Below are positions 1 through 11,764 of a DNA stretch of 64,000 bases, piece by piece. Origin of the DNA: Anaeramoeba flamelloides (taxonomy: Eukaryota > Metamonada > Anaeramoebidae); contig JANTQA010000016.1 in NCBI GenBank assembly GCA_027625915.1, positions 129,001-193,000 of the forward strand. The letters run 5' to 3'. Below the pieces are notes generated by a model that saw only the letters and a program-made list of their open reading frames with translations, had not been told where the DNA came from and did no database searches. The translations under genes were made by a program, and so were the position numbers. The number at the start of each line of letters is the position of its first letter. Position 1 is the stretch's first letter.

Positions 1-46
1 AAAGATATATTTTAAAATAAATTTGCCCCACTTTATTGGAAATAGC

Positions 47-77
<31 letters not shown>

Positions 78-663
78 GAAAACAAACCAATTGTAATAGG
101 TATTTGGAAATAGAAATTCGTTTTGATACTATAATCGGGTAAATAGTGTCATTAAAGGTACTGTTATGGGGATACGATTTAGAATAAAAATAAAAAATGG
201 CTTTAATATAATCAAGATAAAAGTACATTTCATTGGTAAGAGTTGTTATGGTTTGTGATGACAGTTTAAAAATTAAATTGGTTCAATAATCAAAAATCCA
301 TCGGAAATTTGTTTTTTTACACAGTTAAAGTTCCTTCTTACGATTTTTTTTTTTTAACTGGCCAAGATTTTTTGGAAACCAAAATACTGTTTATTTTTAA
401 TCCCCATTACCGCATTTTTTAATAATGTTATTAAGTTCAATGAATTTAAAACTGTGTTTTAATTTTTCTCAAAAAATACAGATAAAATTCTTTTGTTGAT
501 CCATATTGGAGACTGTTTTGATGTATTCTTGTTTCATAATTTAATCGGATTGGATCAAAAGGTTTGAAGACAAGATGTTTAAAATGGCACCCATATCCTT
601 TTGAACTCTCCTAATTTTATGCCCATTAAATGTAATTGTGTGGGTTACAATATATATATTGTC
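1..663. other. Gene-free AT-rich spacer with (AT)n microsatellite
   Basis: No supportable gene in either strand. An (AT)n run lies at about 49-74 and a shorter one near 651-660. The rest is T- and A-rich unique-looking sequence with stops in all frames. Confidence 0.6.
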
Positions 664-869
664 TTAAGGGGGTAGCTACACCATAAGGCATGATAAAAAT
701 TTGAGAGAGATGAGATAAGAATATTTTATTTTAGTGCCGTGTGATCGTAGATTCTCTAAAAATTTTTTTAAAAAAATTATTTGATATTTTTTTTTTAGTA
801 ATGTTCAACAATTAAAAAAAGAAGATTATATTGATAAAATAGTTTTTTTTTCTTTTCTTTTATTAAAAT

Positions 870-1420
870 AAACTTAATTCCATTAATTTGGGTACAGTTT
901 AAGCAGTTGGAAAAATAACAATAACATGATTTACATCCAATTGGAAATTAATTTTAATTCAACAAACTATTTCATTTTTTGTCTTTTTTGTTTTTGTTTT
1001 AATTTTCTATTTCTGAATTTACTTAATCGGTTTAGTTAGATCTGAAAATTTTTTATAGATGGTTGATAGATGGTTACAGTTGAGTTTCCTAAATTGAAAA
1101 ATCCACATACAACCTGTGCATGGTATCTTATCATTTGATCGATCAACCATTGTTGATGTAATTTTAACAAATCTACCAATATATTTTTTGTTCAAACTCT
1201 TTCATTTCAGCTCGTTTCCATATTTTGGACACACTTGTTTTGATTTTTTGTTTAATATTGTTTTCTTATATTTGGATGAAAATGATTACTTAAAAAAACA
1301 TTAATACTATGTTACTTAAATGTGGTTTTATATTACTTTTGGAAAAATATCATAAATTGAGTTTTTGTTTCCCTATTTTTGATTTCCTGATGTGTCCAAA
1401 TTTTTGGAATGGAGGTTTAG
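870..1420 (-). mobile_element. Tc1/mariner-like MITE, family B, copy 1
   Basis: This roughly 550-bp segment is the reverse complement of the element at 43987-44512. They share long blocks, for example the AAAACCACATTTAAGTAACA region and the termini around CCAAAAATTTGGACACA. The right-hand terminus here is TGTGTCCAAATTTTTGGAAT at 1391-1410; the left one is decayed (ATTAATTTGGGTACAG). Short ORFs inside it are not conserved between copies, so it is non-autonomous. The Tc1/mariner assignment rests on terminal sequence style and TA flanks of sister copies. Confidence 0.75.
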
Positions 1421-1777
1421 TTTTTTTTTGGGGGAAGAGAATTTCAGATTCTTTGAATAAAACTTATATCTTATATAAGTTCAAAATTTGATAGAATATA
1501 ATCATACTCACTTCTCATATTCCACTAAACCCAACGATTTAAAATCCTAACAAGTAATAATTTTACTTAATTATTCTTTTTTTTGGAATCTTCTAGCTAT
1601 TTAAGTCCCATTTATGTTTCCTTTTATGATTCTCTCAATTGTAGTATTGTTGTTCTTTTTAAACAAAATCCATTAATCCCAAATGCCACTGATAAAAAAA
1701 TATTTCTAATTGCTTTATGTTGTCAGGATTAAAAAAATCTCAAAAATGATGAAAAAATAAAAAATGAAAAAATTAAA

Positions 1778-1872
1778 TGCCACAATAGAATGTTGAGATA
1801 AGGATAAAAGATAAGTCATTCAACATTCAAAACACTATTTTAAGCAATTCAACTCAACATTCTATTGTGGCA
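1778..1872. repeat. Perfect 20-bp inverted repeat (hairpin)
   Basis: TGCCACAATAGAATGTTGAG at 1778-1797 is exactly reverse-complemented at 1853-1872, with a 55-base loop. The perfect arms stand out in otherwise decayed DNA. It could be a very short MITE or the end of a structured RNA; no sister copy was seen. Confidence 0.8.
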
Positions 1873-2037
1873 ATTTCTTTGAAACTTTGAAAAAAAAATT
1901 AAAAAAATTGAATGAATGAAGTACTCTAAATAATAAAAATCAATGAGTTACAACCAGAGTAAAAAATGTTATTTTCTGATCCTCTTCAGAATTGCAAGAA
2001 AGTGAAAAAATTTTCTTTACCGTGGCTACTCCCTTAA

Positions 2038-3112
2038 AAGAAAGTTTAGTAAAACGAGTGTGAAAAATAAATTTTGGTTTGTGTTGAATAATTTTTGTGT
2101 TGGATCTTCGATTTTCAACAAAACAATTTCAAATTTTTCATGATAAAGTTTTGAAAATCAAAATCCTTCTATATGGCTTACTTTCCACTTCATTTTAAAA
2201 TACACTAAAGATTAGGACAAGGAATTCAAGGTGTTTTCAAATATATTTGAACATAATTGAAGTAAGAGGTAAAAAAAAGCTTTGCAATTTTACTTGTTTT
2301 GTTCAAGAATTAAAAAAGTTTTTTGATAGATAAATGTTTTTTGTTCTATTTTTCATTGTACAAAAAAACCCAAAATTTCTTATATTTTTGTCGTTCCTTT
2401 CAAAGACATTCTTGTAAATAATTTTTTTCTCTTCAATCTATTTCAGTTCTCACATAACTAAAAATACCGAAAAGTCCTTTTAATAAATGAAAAAATGTTT
2501 CTCCTTCTTAGATACTCTCCTGAAGATTCCACAGTCAGTGTTGATATTTGGAAGTGTCTCAAAATTAATTTTTTTCCAAAAAATGGTTGAGAATATTTTC
2601 AACAATGAGAAAAACGTAAGTTAATGATGGAATCCAAAAAAATGGATTTTAGTTTGGTTAAGTTGCAGAAAAGTTTTGAATTTTTCTCAAGCTGAAAAGT
2701 TGATTGACAAAAATCTAAAAGGAAAAAAATGTTACAAAAAAAGAGATCAAAACAAAAAAAAAAATAAATACGTATTTATGAAATAGCCACATTGCAAAAA
2801 TTACCCACCACTTATTTTTTAAGCAATTAAATTCGTAACTGTTCGAACAAAAAAATAAAAAAAATTAAATAAGAGATTTAACAAATTTAAAACCAAACCG
2901 TTTTCAAAATCGTGACTGGGGTTATAGAGTGAAAATCAAATCATCAGAAAAACCAGATTTTTTAAAAAAATTTTTAATATTTTAAAAAAATATGTTTATG
3001 TATGAAACAAATCCACAAAACGAAAAAGTCGACTTTTTATTCACAAGTATGAAGATAATTCATTTTTTTTTGATTTCTTTCCTGTAAATTTCTTTTTAGG
3101 TTTTCTTTTAAG
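2038..3112. other. Gene-free spacer upstream of the 3113 gene
   Basis: No conserved ORF, RNA gene or recognisable repeat family was found. A TTTTTAG/TTTTAAG stretch sits just before the ATG at 3113 and could be a splice acceptor for an upstream non-coding exon, but nothing else supports one. Confidence 0.5.
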
Positions 3113-3865
3113 ATGGAATTTGGATCGCAAAACCTTCTTTTTTTTGATTATCAAAATTCCGATCAGCAAATTAACGAAATGGATCGAGAGCTTTTTTTGA
3201 GTGAAAGCAACAATTCTCAGGGAAACATCTATTATGATAAACAAAGCATTTTGAAAAAAAAACAAAAAAACAGAAATGGCAAACAAAAAAAAAACAAAAA
3301 AACAAAGCAAAAAAAAAACCCTAAAGAAGACCCACAACAAATGTTTGAGCAAACAGAGAACTTTGAACCTTTTTTCCAGCTGTCTAATGAAGAAACGATC
3401 CAAGAAAGCGAAATTCTGTTTGGCCAATTTGAAACAAGTGACTATGACGAACAAGAAGCCAACGACAACCAAGGCGTTCTCGAAAAAGAAAACGATCGCT
3501 TTTCCACAATTTTTGATAGCTTGCCAAAAACAAACCACAAAAGAAAAAAGCAATCGCAAAGGGCAGGGCTGAAAATAGAAAGGGGAAACAACATGAAAAA
3601 TCAAATTCTGAAATCGCAAAACGATATGAGCACCCACGAAACCCAAATCTTTTCAAGCAGAAGTATCCCTATCCCAATCGATCAAAAATTCCACAAGGAA
3701 GAATCAGGCTCTGGATCTGAAGAAGAAAAAATAAGGCAAAATGAATTCGCGTTTACTTTCATCGAGCCACACAAATATATTGAATCGCTACAAACAGAAA
3801 TGGAACGAGAGCTGTCAAAGTCTTTTAATGTTCCTTTGAAAAGGGTTCCTTCATGGAGAATTTAA
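3113..3865 (+). CDS. Hypothetical charged protein, 250 residues
   Basis: A single ATG-to-TAA ORF that is clearly less AT-rich than its flanks, which supports it being real. The protein is hydrophilic and probably largely disordered. It has an acidic and Ser/Asn-rich N-terminus, a Lys/Gln-rich block near residues 46-70 that could act as a nuclear localisation signal, and further basic patches near 140-160. The only compact-looking part is the C-terminal 40 residues (FAFTFIEPHKYIESLQTEME, then a tail ending KRVPSWRI), which look like an amphipathic helix plus conserved tail. There is no signal peptide or membrane segment. I do not recognise the family. Overlapping ORFs on the other strand and frame are shadows. 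Confidence 0.7.
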   Translation: MEFGSQNLLFFDYQNSDQQINEMDRELFLSESNNSQGNIYYDKQSILKKKQKNRNGKQKKNKKTKQKKNPKEDPQQMFEQTENFEPFFQLSNEETIQESEILFGQFETSDYDEQEANDNQGVLEKENDRFSTIFDSLPKTNHKRKKQSQRAGLKIERGNNMKNQILKSQNDMSTHETQIFSSRSIPIPIDQKFHKEESGSGSEEEKIRQNEFAFTFIEPHKYIESLQTEMERELSKSFNVPLKRVPSWRI

Positions 3866-4466
3866 CAATTTTGCGAAATGATTAAACTTTCATTTTTCAG
3901 AGGAAAAAAAAAAATAACCAAAAACAAAAAAAAAAAAAAAATAGATTAAAACACATCCAGGTTTCTCCACAATTTTTGTTTAAAATTGAGCAATTCTGAA
4001 TCTCAAGAAAAAAAAAAAAAAAAAAAAATCATAATTTAATGCAAGCACACCACACAACGCATTTAATTCAATTTTTTTAATGTTTTTTTTTTTTTGAAAC
4101 AAATATTGGTTAATATTGAATGAAAAATTATGGGGCAATTATGTGTGTTTTTTAAAAATACATTTAAAGGGAATTGTTTGAATATTTGATAAATAACCCA
4201 CAAACATTCAAATAACTACCGACTACTATTTACTACTCAAATTGTATAAAGCAGATTTGTTTTTATTAATGAATAAATAAGAATTATTTTGACCGATCAT
4301 AAGTATTCGAAAAAAAATATTATTTTTATTTGTTCGTTCTTTTGAAAATAAATAATATTTTTAAACATTTCCTTATAAATGTTTTTTAATGATATATAAA
4401 AATAAATAAAGAGTGATTTTATAGAGAAAATTTTTAGTTCTTTTTTTGTTAATTTTTTTTTTTTAT
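3866..4466. other. Intergenic spacer, A- and T-tracts
   Basis: Contains long A-runs (about 3909-3945 and 4010-4028) and nothing coding. It includes the presumed 3' UTR of the 3113 gene. Confidence 0.5.
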
Positions 4467-5240
4467 TAATTTTGATCCATATAATCAGAGTTCACATTTT
4501 GATTCTTTTTTGAAAAAAACCCAAAATAATTCTTTTTTTGATTCCATCATGGAATCAAATGATTCTTTTTTCTACCAATAATAAGTCTCAACTAATTTCT
4601 TGTTTACATTTGGCTTTACAAGGAATAGCCTCATTCTCAAAATTTAATAATTAATAATTTACTTGTTATTTTCAAAAAGAATTTTAATATTTCTCAAAAA
4701 AATAAATATTTGAGGTCTTTCTACTAGGGATTTTAGTTTTCATCATATTTTGGTCAAATTCTGCTGTTTTAAGTTTATTACTGAGAAGAAAATTATTTTT
4801 CCTTGAAATGGAATCAAAAGAGTCTTTTTTTTTTTTAATAGAGTTTTGGTACTAAATAAAAATTCTTTTTTTGATTCCATGGAATCAGAATAAAATATTT
4901 TTTTGATGTTTTTGAAAAAGTATACTTCAAAGGGGCTTTAACAGTAGAAAATGTTTGATGAAAATTGATTCCATTGGAATCATTTTAAAATTATGATTCT
5001 AAAATTTAATTTTTGAGATTCTAAAAATTCCAAAAATGGAATTATTTTGGGAACTCTACTAATAATAAATTATTATCATAATCTAAGTCCATTTTCCAAT
5101 GAATAAATGAAAATTTTTATTTATGATCCCAATATTTACAGATCAATAATTAATTGGCTGAGTTTATATTTTGATTCTTATTTTACAAAAAAGTGAAAAA
5201 TAATTCTTTTTTTATTTCAATATGTGAGTAATTTCTTTTA
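4467..5240. repeat. Cluster of GATTCCAT-GGAATC palindromes in degenerate repeats
   Basis: Three near-identical palindromes occur within 450 bp: 4540-4556 (spacer CAT-like centre), 4873-4886 (perfect GATTCCATGGAATC) and 4967-4981. A half site lies at about 4809. The first two are each preceded by AATTCTTTTTTT, and a related AATTCTTTTTTT sits at about 5201. The surrounding phrase TTTTGATTCTT also recurs (4498, 5168), so the block looks like a decayed tandem or dispersed duplication. It could be a protein-binding array or only repeat debris. Confidence 0.6.
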
Positions 5241-8200
5241 TGTTTTTCATTGATTAACCACGACTTTTTTATGTTTAAATAAGGTTTTTAAAGATAATTT
5301 ATGAATTCTCTAAAAATAATAATTGAGAGCGGGGTTGTAAAAATTTTTGAAAGAATTTTGTGGTTATTAATAAACAATCAACTAAGGGGTTTTGTTTCTT
5401 GTTTTTTTTTATTTTTTTATTTACTTTTAAGAATATTTTCGTCAATCCCAATTCTTTTGTTTTTCTTCCTATTCTGGAAAATAATTTAAATCGAGAAAAT
5501 GTAATAAACAAATTTTTTTTTTTTATGTGGGAATACCTGATCCATAATAAAATTTATGGGAATACAAAGTCTATAATAAAGATAACTTTTATCACTTTCA
5601 ATGCTTGGCTAAAATTGAATACCAAACATGTAAAAAAGCACATAAAAAGGAAATTCAAGTAAAAAATAAAAAACTTGAAGAGAATATTATGAAAAAAAAA
5701 ATGAAATAATAAAAGAGATAAACATACTAGTGCCACCACATGATGTAAATAATAAATACAGATTCAAAATATTAACATGGGGGGAGACAGAGAAAAATTA
5801 CTTAAAGGGCAATAGACTTCTATTTAATAACGATAACAAAAAATAATTAAATTTTTATGTAAAGTTGATTACAAAAAGTAAGTTTTAGTAAATTAATAAA
5901 TAATTTTTGGAGATCAAAAATAAATGAAAAAAAAAAAATTCGATTTGATATACAAATAGTATCAATACACACAAAAAATATACAGCAGATATTGGCATCA
6001 ATTCTCAAAGGCCATTTTATTAGTTGAAAGTTAATTATTTAAGAAGATTTTTTTTTAGTAATTGTAAGAGTGATACTACTGGATTGTTGAACAGGTTTTA
6101 TATTTCTTTCCATGGTTTTTATATGGGAAAAGGTAAAAAATTATTCCAAAAAGTGTATTTACATATTTTTCTACCCATTGATAATGTTACAATCCTCATT
6201 TTAATGAATAAAATAAAATAAAAAAAATAAAATAAATTGAAATCCCACGAATACCAACTTTTTCAGTCTTCAAAATTTCAACAAAATTAATTCACAATAA
6301 AAATTTCAAATTTATTAATTTTTTTTGTGAAATAAGTTACTGTCTCATTTCTAAATCCAATTTTGAAATAGATATATTTAATTAAATAATTTTTATTTTA
6401 ATATCCTTTTCTGGATAAGATTAACACTTTTTTTGAAAATATTATTCAATCAACCTTGAAAAAAATACTATTTGCCTACAGCTATTAACGATACAACAAA
6501 CAGTTTGATAAAACAAAAACACCCAGAAAATGTGTAATATAAGGTTGAAATATATTAGTTGTTTTCCAAGTTTCGTTTTTCTTTTCTTTTTTTTTCTTCA
6601 ATAAATTGCATTTTCAGAATAAAAAATATATCAAAACAGTTTAAGATAATGCAGTCCCCACTTCAAAAAGAATCTAAAAGTAGAGAATTTCCTTTCTAAG
6701 CATACCAAAAATAATAACATGGATATATTGACCGTTTCTTAAAATATATGACCTATTACAATCATTTTGGTTTACACACCTTATATCCAAATAAAACATC
6801 ATTATTGGTAATTTATTTCTGAATAATTATCCCAGAAATAATTTTGTGTAAAGAATTATCATTTTATGGGAGAAAAAAACACATAAAAAACACCCCCAAG
6901 GAAAATATTTCATTTCCAACAGTCAGTATGTACAACTGTATCTACCTCATAAACAAAAAATCGTTTAAGATCGCCTATAAAACACATTTAAAAGTATTTA
7001 ATCTTGTTTTTTCTCTCTATTTCTAATTTTTTTTTATTCTTTCTAGTTTTTTTTTGTTTTCCCACACATGTAATTTATTTTTTGGACTGTTGTTGAATTT
7101 TTGGATCTGTGAGAATATTTTGAATTTTAAAAAATAATATTAAAAAATCCAAAATTGTATAATTTGCACGTTTTTTAATATAATTGTTTTTCTTTTAACT
7201 TTTGTATTTTAGATCAACGAGTCAAATTTTCAGGCATTTAAGGGATTATTCTCTATTATTATTATTTTTTTTTTTTTTTGACTAATTTCAAAATAAGGAT
7301 TCCTTATCTAGAACATGTTTAATATTAAAAATTAAGAGTGTTTTCAAATCTAAGTAATTGTTAAAAAATTTTCTCAATCTCTATTAAATTTAGCTAAAAA
7401 AAATTAATAAAGATAGTCCCTTAAACAGGTATTTTTATCTTTTGTTGAAATCCAGAAATCTGAAAAAGTAAATTGTAATTTTTTGATGAATTCTAAAAAA
7501 ATCAAGTAAGTAAAAACCAAAATGCTGAAAAATGATCTTATATTCATTCAAATTTGTTTTTGATATTCAAAACTAGAGAAAATAATTCAAAAGGGGTACA
7601 CAATTGCCCTGAATGTCAATTTTGAGATAAAAAATACTCGCCTTTTGGAAAAATAAAATTGAACCCCTTCTTATTTTCAAAAAAAATATAAGCAATTAAA
7701 CTAAAAAATAATTTAAAATACATTCTCACATATAAAAACATTTTAAAGTTTCTCATTTTTGAAAAAATTATCAAATAGGATTCTACAATTTTCTTTGAGA
7801 TTTTGAGATTTAAATAACCAATTTTAAATAATCAGAAATTTCAAACTATTAGCCATACTCGATAAGAATCAGAATCTTGTTGAATTAATTTAATTATTCA
7901 AATTGAATATAAATCCTGAAAAATAACCCACTAAAAAAAAAAAATTACCTCACTTGTCTAATACGAATATGTCAATCCCAAAGGACTTATAATTGTGAGA
8001 TAATTTTATCAACAAAATTATAAAAAAAATTAACATTTCAATTAAATTTGATCTTTCAAGAAGAATTAGGATCCACTGTTTGGGATAATATTCATTTCTT
8101 GGTATGTACTTGTAAAATTAAAGTTGTCATTCAAATAACTGCATTGCAGTTAAAAATAAAATAAGCAAAATGAAAAAAATAAATTTATTTGTCTATATAC

Positions 8201-8326
8201 ACCAACAATGAAAATAACATTATACACGTATACACATATATGAAAATAATATACAATATGGTTATGATATACATTGTTGTTTTATTATTTTTTTTACTTT
8301 CTTTTCATATCCGTTTTTCAGATTAC
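5241..8326. other. 3-kb gene-free spacer
   Basis: Only short AT-driven ORFs (for example 5360-5662, 6024-6221, 6844-7026) with Phe/Ile/Lys/Asn composition and no domain signal. No family matching the other repeats of the window was recognised. (TATA)-rich sequence around 8200-8270 lies in the presumed 3' flank of the Myb gene. Confidence 0.5.
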
Positions 8327-10042
8327 TTAATTTTCATCGTCAGAATCATCAGATAAAGTTTCCTTTTCAAAAATTGAATCATTAAAAGAAAGAATTTTTT
8401 TTATTTCCTTTTTTTCAAACTTCATCACATTTTGTGCATTTATGTTATTCGTGTGTATTATTTTTTTCTTCTTCAATGTTTTATCCTGATTCATTTTTGA
8501 TCCCAAAAAAATATTTTTCGGGATGTGGTTTGTAATTCTTGGGCCAATTTGAATAAATTTTCTTTTTCTTTTGAATAAGCGTTTTTTTTTCTGATAATTA
8601 TTATTTGAAGAATTGGAATTTACATTACTTGGTGACTTGATATTCAGGACTTTTTGATTAATAGTCCTTTCCTTTTTTGAAGTAGAATTTATTTCGTTCC
8701 ATTTTTTTTTTAAGGTGTGAGGATTTTTGTTTGGGAAAACTTTTTTGGAGATCATTTTCCAATTGGAATATTGGTTGTTTGAAAATTCCTTTTTCCCTTT
8801 TTTTAATAATTTAATTTCCTTTTCAGAAAACTTTGATGATTGTTCATCCAAATATTTCCGAATAATATTGTTTTCCATGGATTTGCTATACGTAACATAC
8901 TTGACCCTATTCTGGATATTTTTTATTAATTTTGTTGGGAGGTATCGATCACGGATTTTTCTCCAGTCTTTCCCATATTTGCGCATGCCACAAATTAATA
9001 AGTATTCTTCTGAAAGCGTAAAGTTTGATGTTTTGCCAATTTCTTTTTGGCAGACAACTTGGAGTTTTTTTGGTATTAGCTTCTTCTCGGTATTTTTTCC
9101 TAAGAGGGAATCGAATAATTCTTTTAATTCTTTTAATGACACTTGTTCAAGATCATCAATTTTTGCTATAAATTTTGGGATACGCCTTAACAATGGTGTG
9201 TCAAGTGCAGTTTCAGATGGGCTGTTTCCATAATTGTTCGTTAATTTAAGATGTACGAGGCTTGTGTTTCGATGTTCAATGATTTCCCAGAGCAAAGCTA
9301 CATTTTCTTGAAAGAGCTTTTGTTCGTTTCTTTTCTTCGCGATTATACAATTTTGCATTAATAATTGAAGGTGATACTTATACAAGAGATCAAATTCTTC
9401 TTCCAATTTTTGATAACTAAGATGAGTTTTGTTGGCTCCACTTTTGTTTCTTGTTTCTTGTTTTTTGTTTGATTTGGTTATTTGGTGCTTTTTTTTGTTT
9501 TCCATTTCAGTCTCTTTTTCGCTTTCTTCTTCGAAATCTTTCTCGTTGTTTCTTTCCGTATCTTTTTTTTTTACGATTTCCTTTTCCTTTTCCTTTTCCT
9601 CTTCCTCTTCCTCTTCGGTTTTCTTTTCATTTTCCTTTTCGTTTTCTTTTCCTTTTTCTCTTTCTTTTTCTCTTTCTATTTGATTTTCGCTTCCTTTTTC
9701 GTTCAATTGACTATTATTTTGATTTAGTAACCCATGAAAATTTGTTTCATAAACAATATTTCCTCTCTCACCTTCTTCGTCTGAGTAATTACCCCATCGA
9801 TAAAGATCTTGGGCTATATCAAAATTGTCACTAGAAAGAACAAATTGATCTTCAAGTTCGTCAAGCAAAACATCTGAATTAAAATCGTCATCTTCATTTG
9901 GATTGTTTAAAAATTCTTCATATTCTAATCTATCTTCTTTATTTAATCCAAAAAGAGATGTGTATTGGTTGCTTGAAAGATTTTGATCCAGGTTACTGAT
10001 AGATAATCCTAAAATTGGAGTTGGTTTGGAATCTTTTGACAT
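8327..10042 (-). CDS. Myb/SANT-domain nuclear protein, GON4L-like
   Basis: 571 residues, ATG at 10042, TAA stop. Residues about 1-100 are acidic. A Glu/Lys-rich low-complexity stretch (about 115-195) follows, with an E-run near 143-149. A helical segment (about 213-258) contains LLYKYHLQLLMQ, resembling the conserved segment upstream of the SANT domains in GON4L. The first SANT-like domain is at about 340-385 (FTLSEEYLLICGMRKYGKDW, then YLPTK as in GON4L). A second, weaker Myb-like domain is at about 404-452 with W residues at the expected spacing. The tail is basic and may carry nuclear targeting. In animals GON4L is a chromatin-associated transcriptional regulator; here the role is inferred from the domain only. 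The antisense Phe/Ser-rich ORFs across 9429-9834 are shadows of the E/K tract. Confidence 0.75.
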   Translation of the reverse strand: MSKDSKPTPILGLSISNLDQNLSSNQYTSLFGLNKEDRLEYEEFLNNPNEDDDFNSDVLLDELEDQFVLSSDNFDIAQDLYRWGNYSDEEGERGNIVYETNFHGLLNQNNSQLNEKGSENQIEREKEREKGKENEKENEKKTEEEEEEEKEKEKEIVKKKDTERNNEKDFEEESEKETEMENKKKHQITKSNKKQETRNKSGANKTHLSYQKLEEEFDLLYKYHLQLLMQNCIIAKKRNEQKLFQENVALLWEIIEHRNTSLVHLKLTNNYGNSPSETALDTPLLRRIPKFIAKIDDLEQVSLKELKELFDSLLGKNTEKKLIPKKLQVVCQKEIGKTSNFTLSEEYLLICGMRKYGKDWRKIRDRYLPTKLIKNIQNRVKYVTYSKSMENNIIRKYLDEQSSKFSEKEIKLLKKGKKEFSNNQYSNWKMISKKVFPNKNPHTLKKKWNEINSTSKKERTINQKVLNIKSPSNVNSNSSNNNYQKKKRLFKRKRKFIQIGPRITNHIPKNIFLGSKMNQDKTLKKKKIIHTNNINAQNVMKFEKKEIKKILSFNDSIFEKETLSDDSDDEN

Positions 10043-11291
10043 TGAAAAGGATTGAAAAAAAAAATACGTTAAAATCCTGAGGAAAAAAAATAAAAATATT
10101 TTGAAAAAGATTTAAGGACTAATTAGAGTTATTAACGTTTGAAGAACATTTTTAAAACTAACTCCTATTTTTTTAAATAAAAGCGTGTTGAGCAAAGAGA
10201 TCTTTTTAAAAATTATAATTGAGTTTTTTTGAGGTAAAATTCAAAGTTGTGTAAAATCATTTTTAACACAACTTTTGTCTCTTTGTCATTTTTTCATAAA
10301 AGTAGATGTTACAATTGGTAAAAAATATAATTCCTTTCATTCCCTTTTATTGTTTTTAAATTAGATTCTTTGTTGTATAATTTCCTTTTTTGAATTAAGT
10401 TGCTGATGAGATTTGAAGTTTAAAAAAAAAAATTAAAAGCTATTTCCAAAAAGAGTAGCAACTTTGTTTTACAATATCTTTCTTAAAATCAATCTTCAAA
10501 AAATTATTTAAATATACAAAATCATTGACAGCCATTTATTGATTCTTGATGAATATTCGATTTGTTTGTTAGTAAGTATTATATAAATTAAATAATTAAA
10601 TTTTCTGATCTCAGATTTTATCTGATATTTTTTAGTGTGAAAATTAGTGTTTATTATTGTTTTTTTTTGATAGAAAAAATTTTTTTCATAACAGGTTTAG
10701 TTTCAAAAAAGTTTCCATAGTAGTATAAACATATCAATATATTTTATTATTTAAAAAATCATTTGTGGAATTACCATATTTCCTGTTTTTTATTGAAATT
10801 GATCGTTTATTGTTTTGTCCAAAAAAAGGTGCTATTTTGTTTTGTTTTTTTATTGGAAATTATTTCAATGAACATATTTTGAAATAAAAACCATAGTCAT
10901 TTATTCTAGTAGTATTGATATTTAACTATTTTTTAGACCAATTAACAATCAGATCCCCTATCAAAGATTATTTTTTATAAATTGAAATAAAAAATTCCCA
11001 ACTTTTTTAGAAATATCATATCTATTTGGTTTGTAAAATTTTTCTTTTTTTTAATTTAAAAATTCAATTTATTATCTCACAAAAGAACTATCCTAATGAA
11101 AAAAGTATTTATTATACCTTTTTAATTCTGTATTTCATTTTTTTTTAAATGTAATGTTGAAAGAAAAAGATAGTGTCAAACAGTCGAATATATATCTTTC
11201 TACTTTTTTAGATTGAACTTTTTTTAGTAACTTTATTTTGTTGTTTTTGGGTTCAATAATTTTTTAAATCATTTTTTTTTGATTTTTTTTA
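10043..11291. other. Intergenic spacer upstream of the Myb gene
   Basis: Contains the 5' flank of the minus-strand Myb gene and about 1.2 kb of A/T-rich sequence. No gene, RNA or repeat-family match was identified. Confidence 0.5.
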
Positions 11292-11487
11292 CAGTCAGTT
11301 TCACTTTTAAGACACAAACTTTCTACGAAATTTAAGGCACAATAAAAATCTCAACTTAAGGAATAAAATTCAAATTCTAGTAAAATAATTTGTGAAAATT
11401 AAAATTCCAAAAAATGTGCTTTAATTTGAGATTTTTTTGTGCCTTAAATTTCGTAGAAAGTTTGTGTCTTAAAAGTGAATCTGACTG
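11292..11487. mobile_element. MITE with 64-bp inverted repeats, TA flanks (family C, copy 1)
   Basis: Starts CAGTCAG at 11292 and ends CTGACTG at 11487, with TA immediately outside both ends (11290-11291 and 11488-11489). The arms extend about 64 bp with few mismatches; CTACGAAATTTAAGGCACA on the left matches TGTGCCTTAAATTTCGTAG on the right. The interior is about 65 bp of AT-rich DNA. A TA target duplication and CAGT-type ends are typical of Tc1/mariner-derived MITEs. The best-preserved copy in the window, so probably the youngest. Confidence 0.9.
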
Positions 11488-11764
11488 TATATGTAATGAT
11501 TTAAATCTTTATAAAAGAAAAAAAAAAGAAAACTACTAGAAAATAAAAATTGTTGTGATATAGTTTATGAAACTGGTCAAAAAAAAAATTTATTTTAGAA
11601 ATTAGGTTAAATATTAAATCCAAATATTCCTTAAACACTAAAATAAATTCTCAAAAATAAGATATTTAGGAATTTGGCTCGGAAAAAGAAATATTTACAA
11701 AAAAATTTCTAAAAGTAAGAGATGATTTTTAAAAATATAAGATATTTTTAGCCAAAAAAAAAAC

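Larger units (their letters stand above)
664..2037. mobile_element. Candidate DNA-transposon relic with TTAAGGG termini
   Basis: The left end (664 onward) reads TTAAGGGGGTAGCTACACC. The reverse complement of the right end (about 2019-2037) reads TTAAGGGAGTAGCCACGGT. These are imperfect inverted termini that both begin with TTAA, the target duplication typical of piggyBac-type elements. The interior carries a nested MITE (870-1420) and a perfect hairpin (1778-1872) and has no transposase ORF. A second TTAAGGG-ended unit lies at 34220-34916. The pairing is my inference from termini only. Confidence 0.4.

Noticed and set aside
3041-3656. Minus-strand ORFs of 201 and 90 codons over the 3113 gene
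   Set aside because: Phe/Leu-rich antisense reflections of a Lys/Glu-rich gene, a typical shadow.
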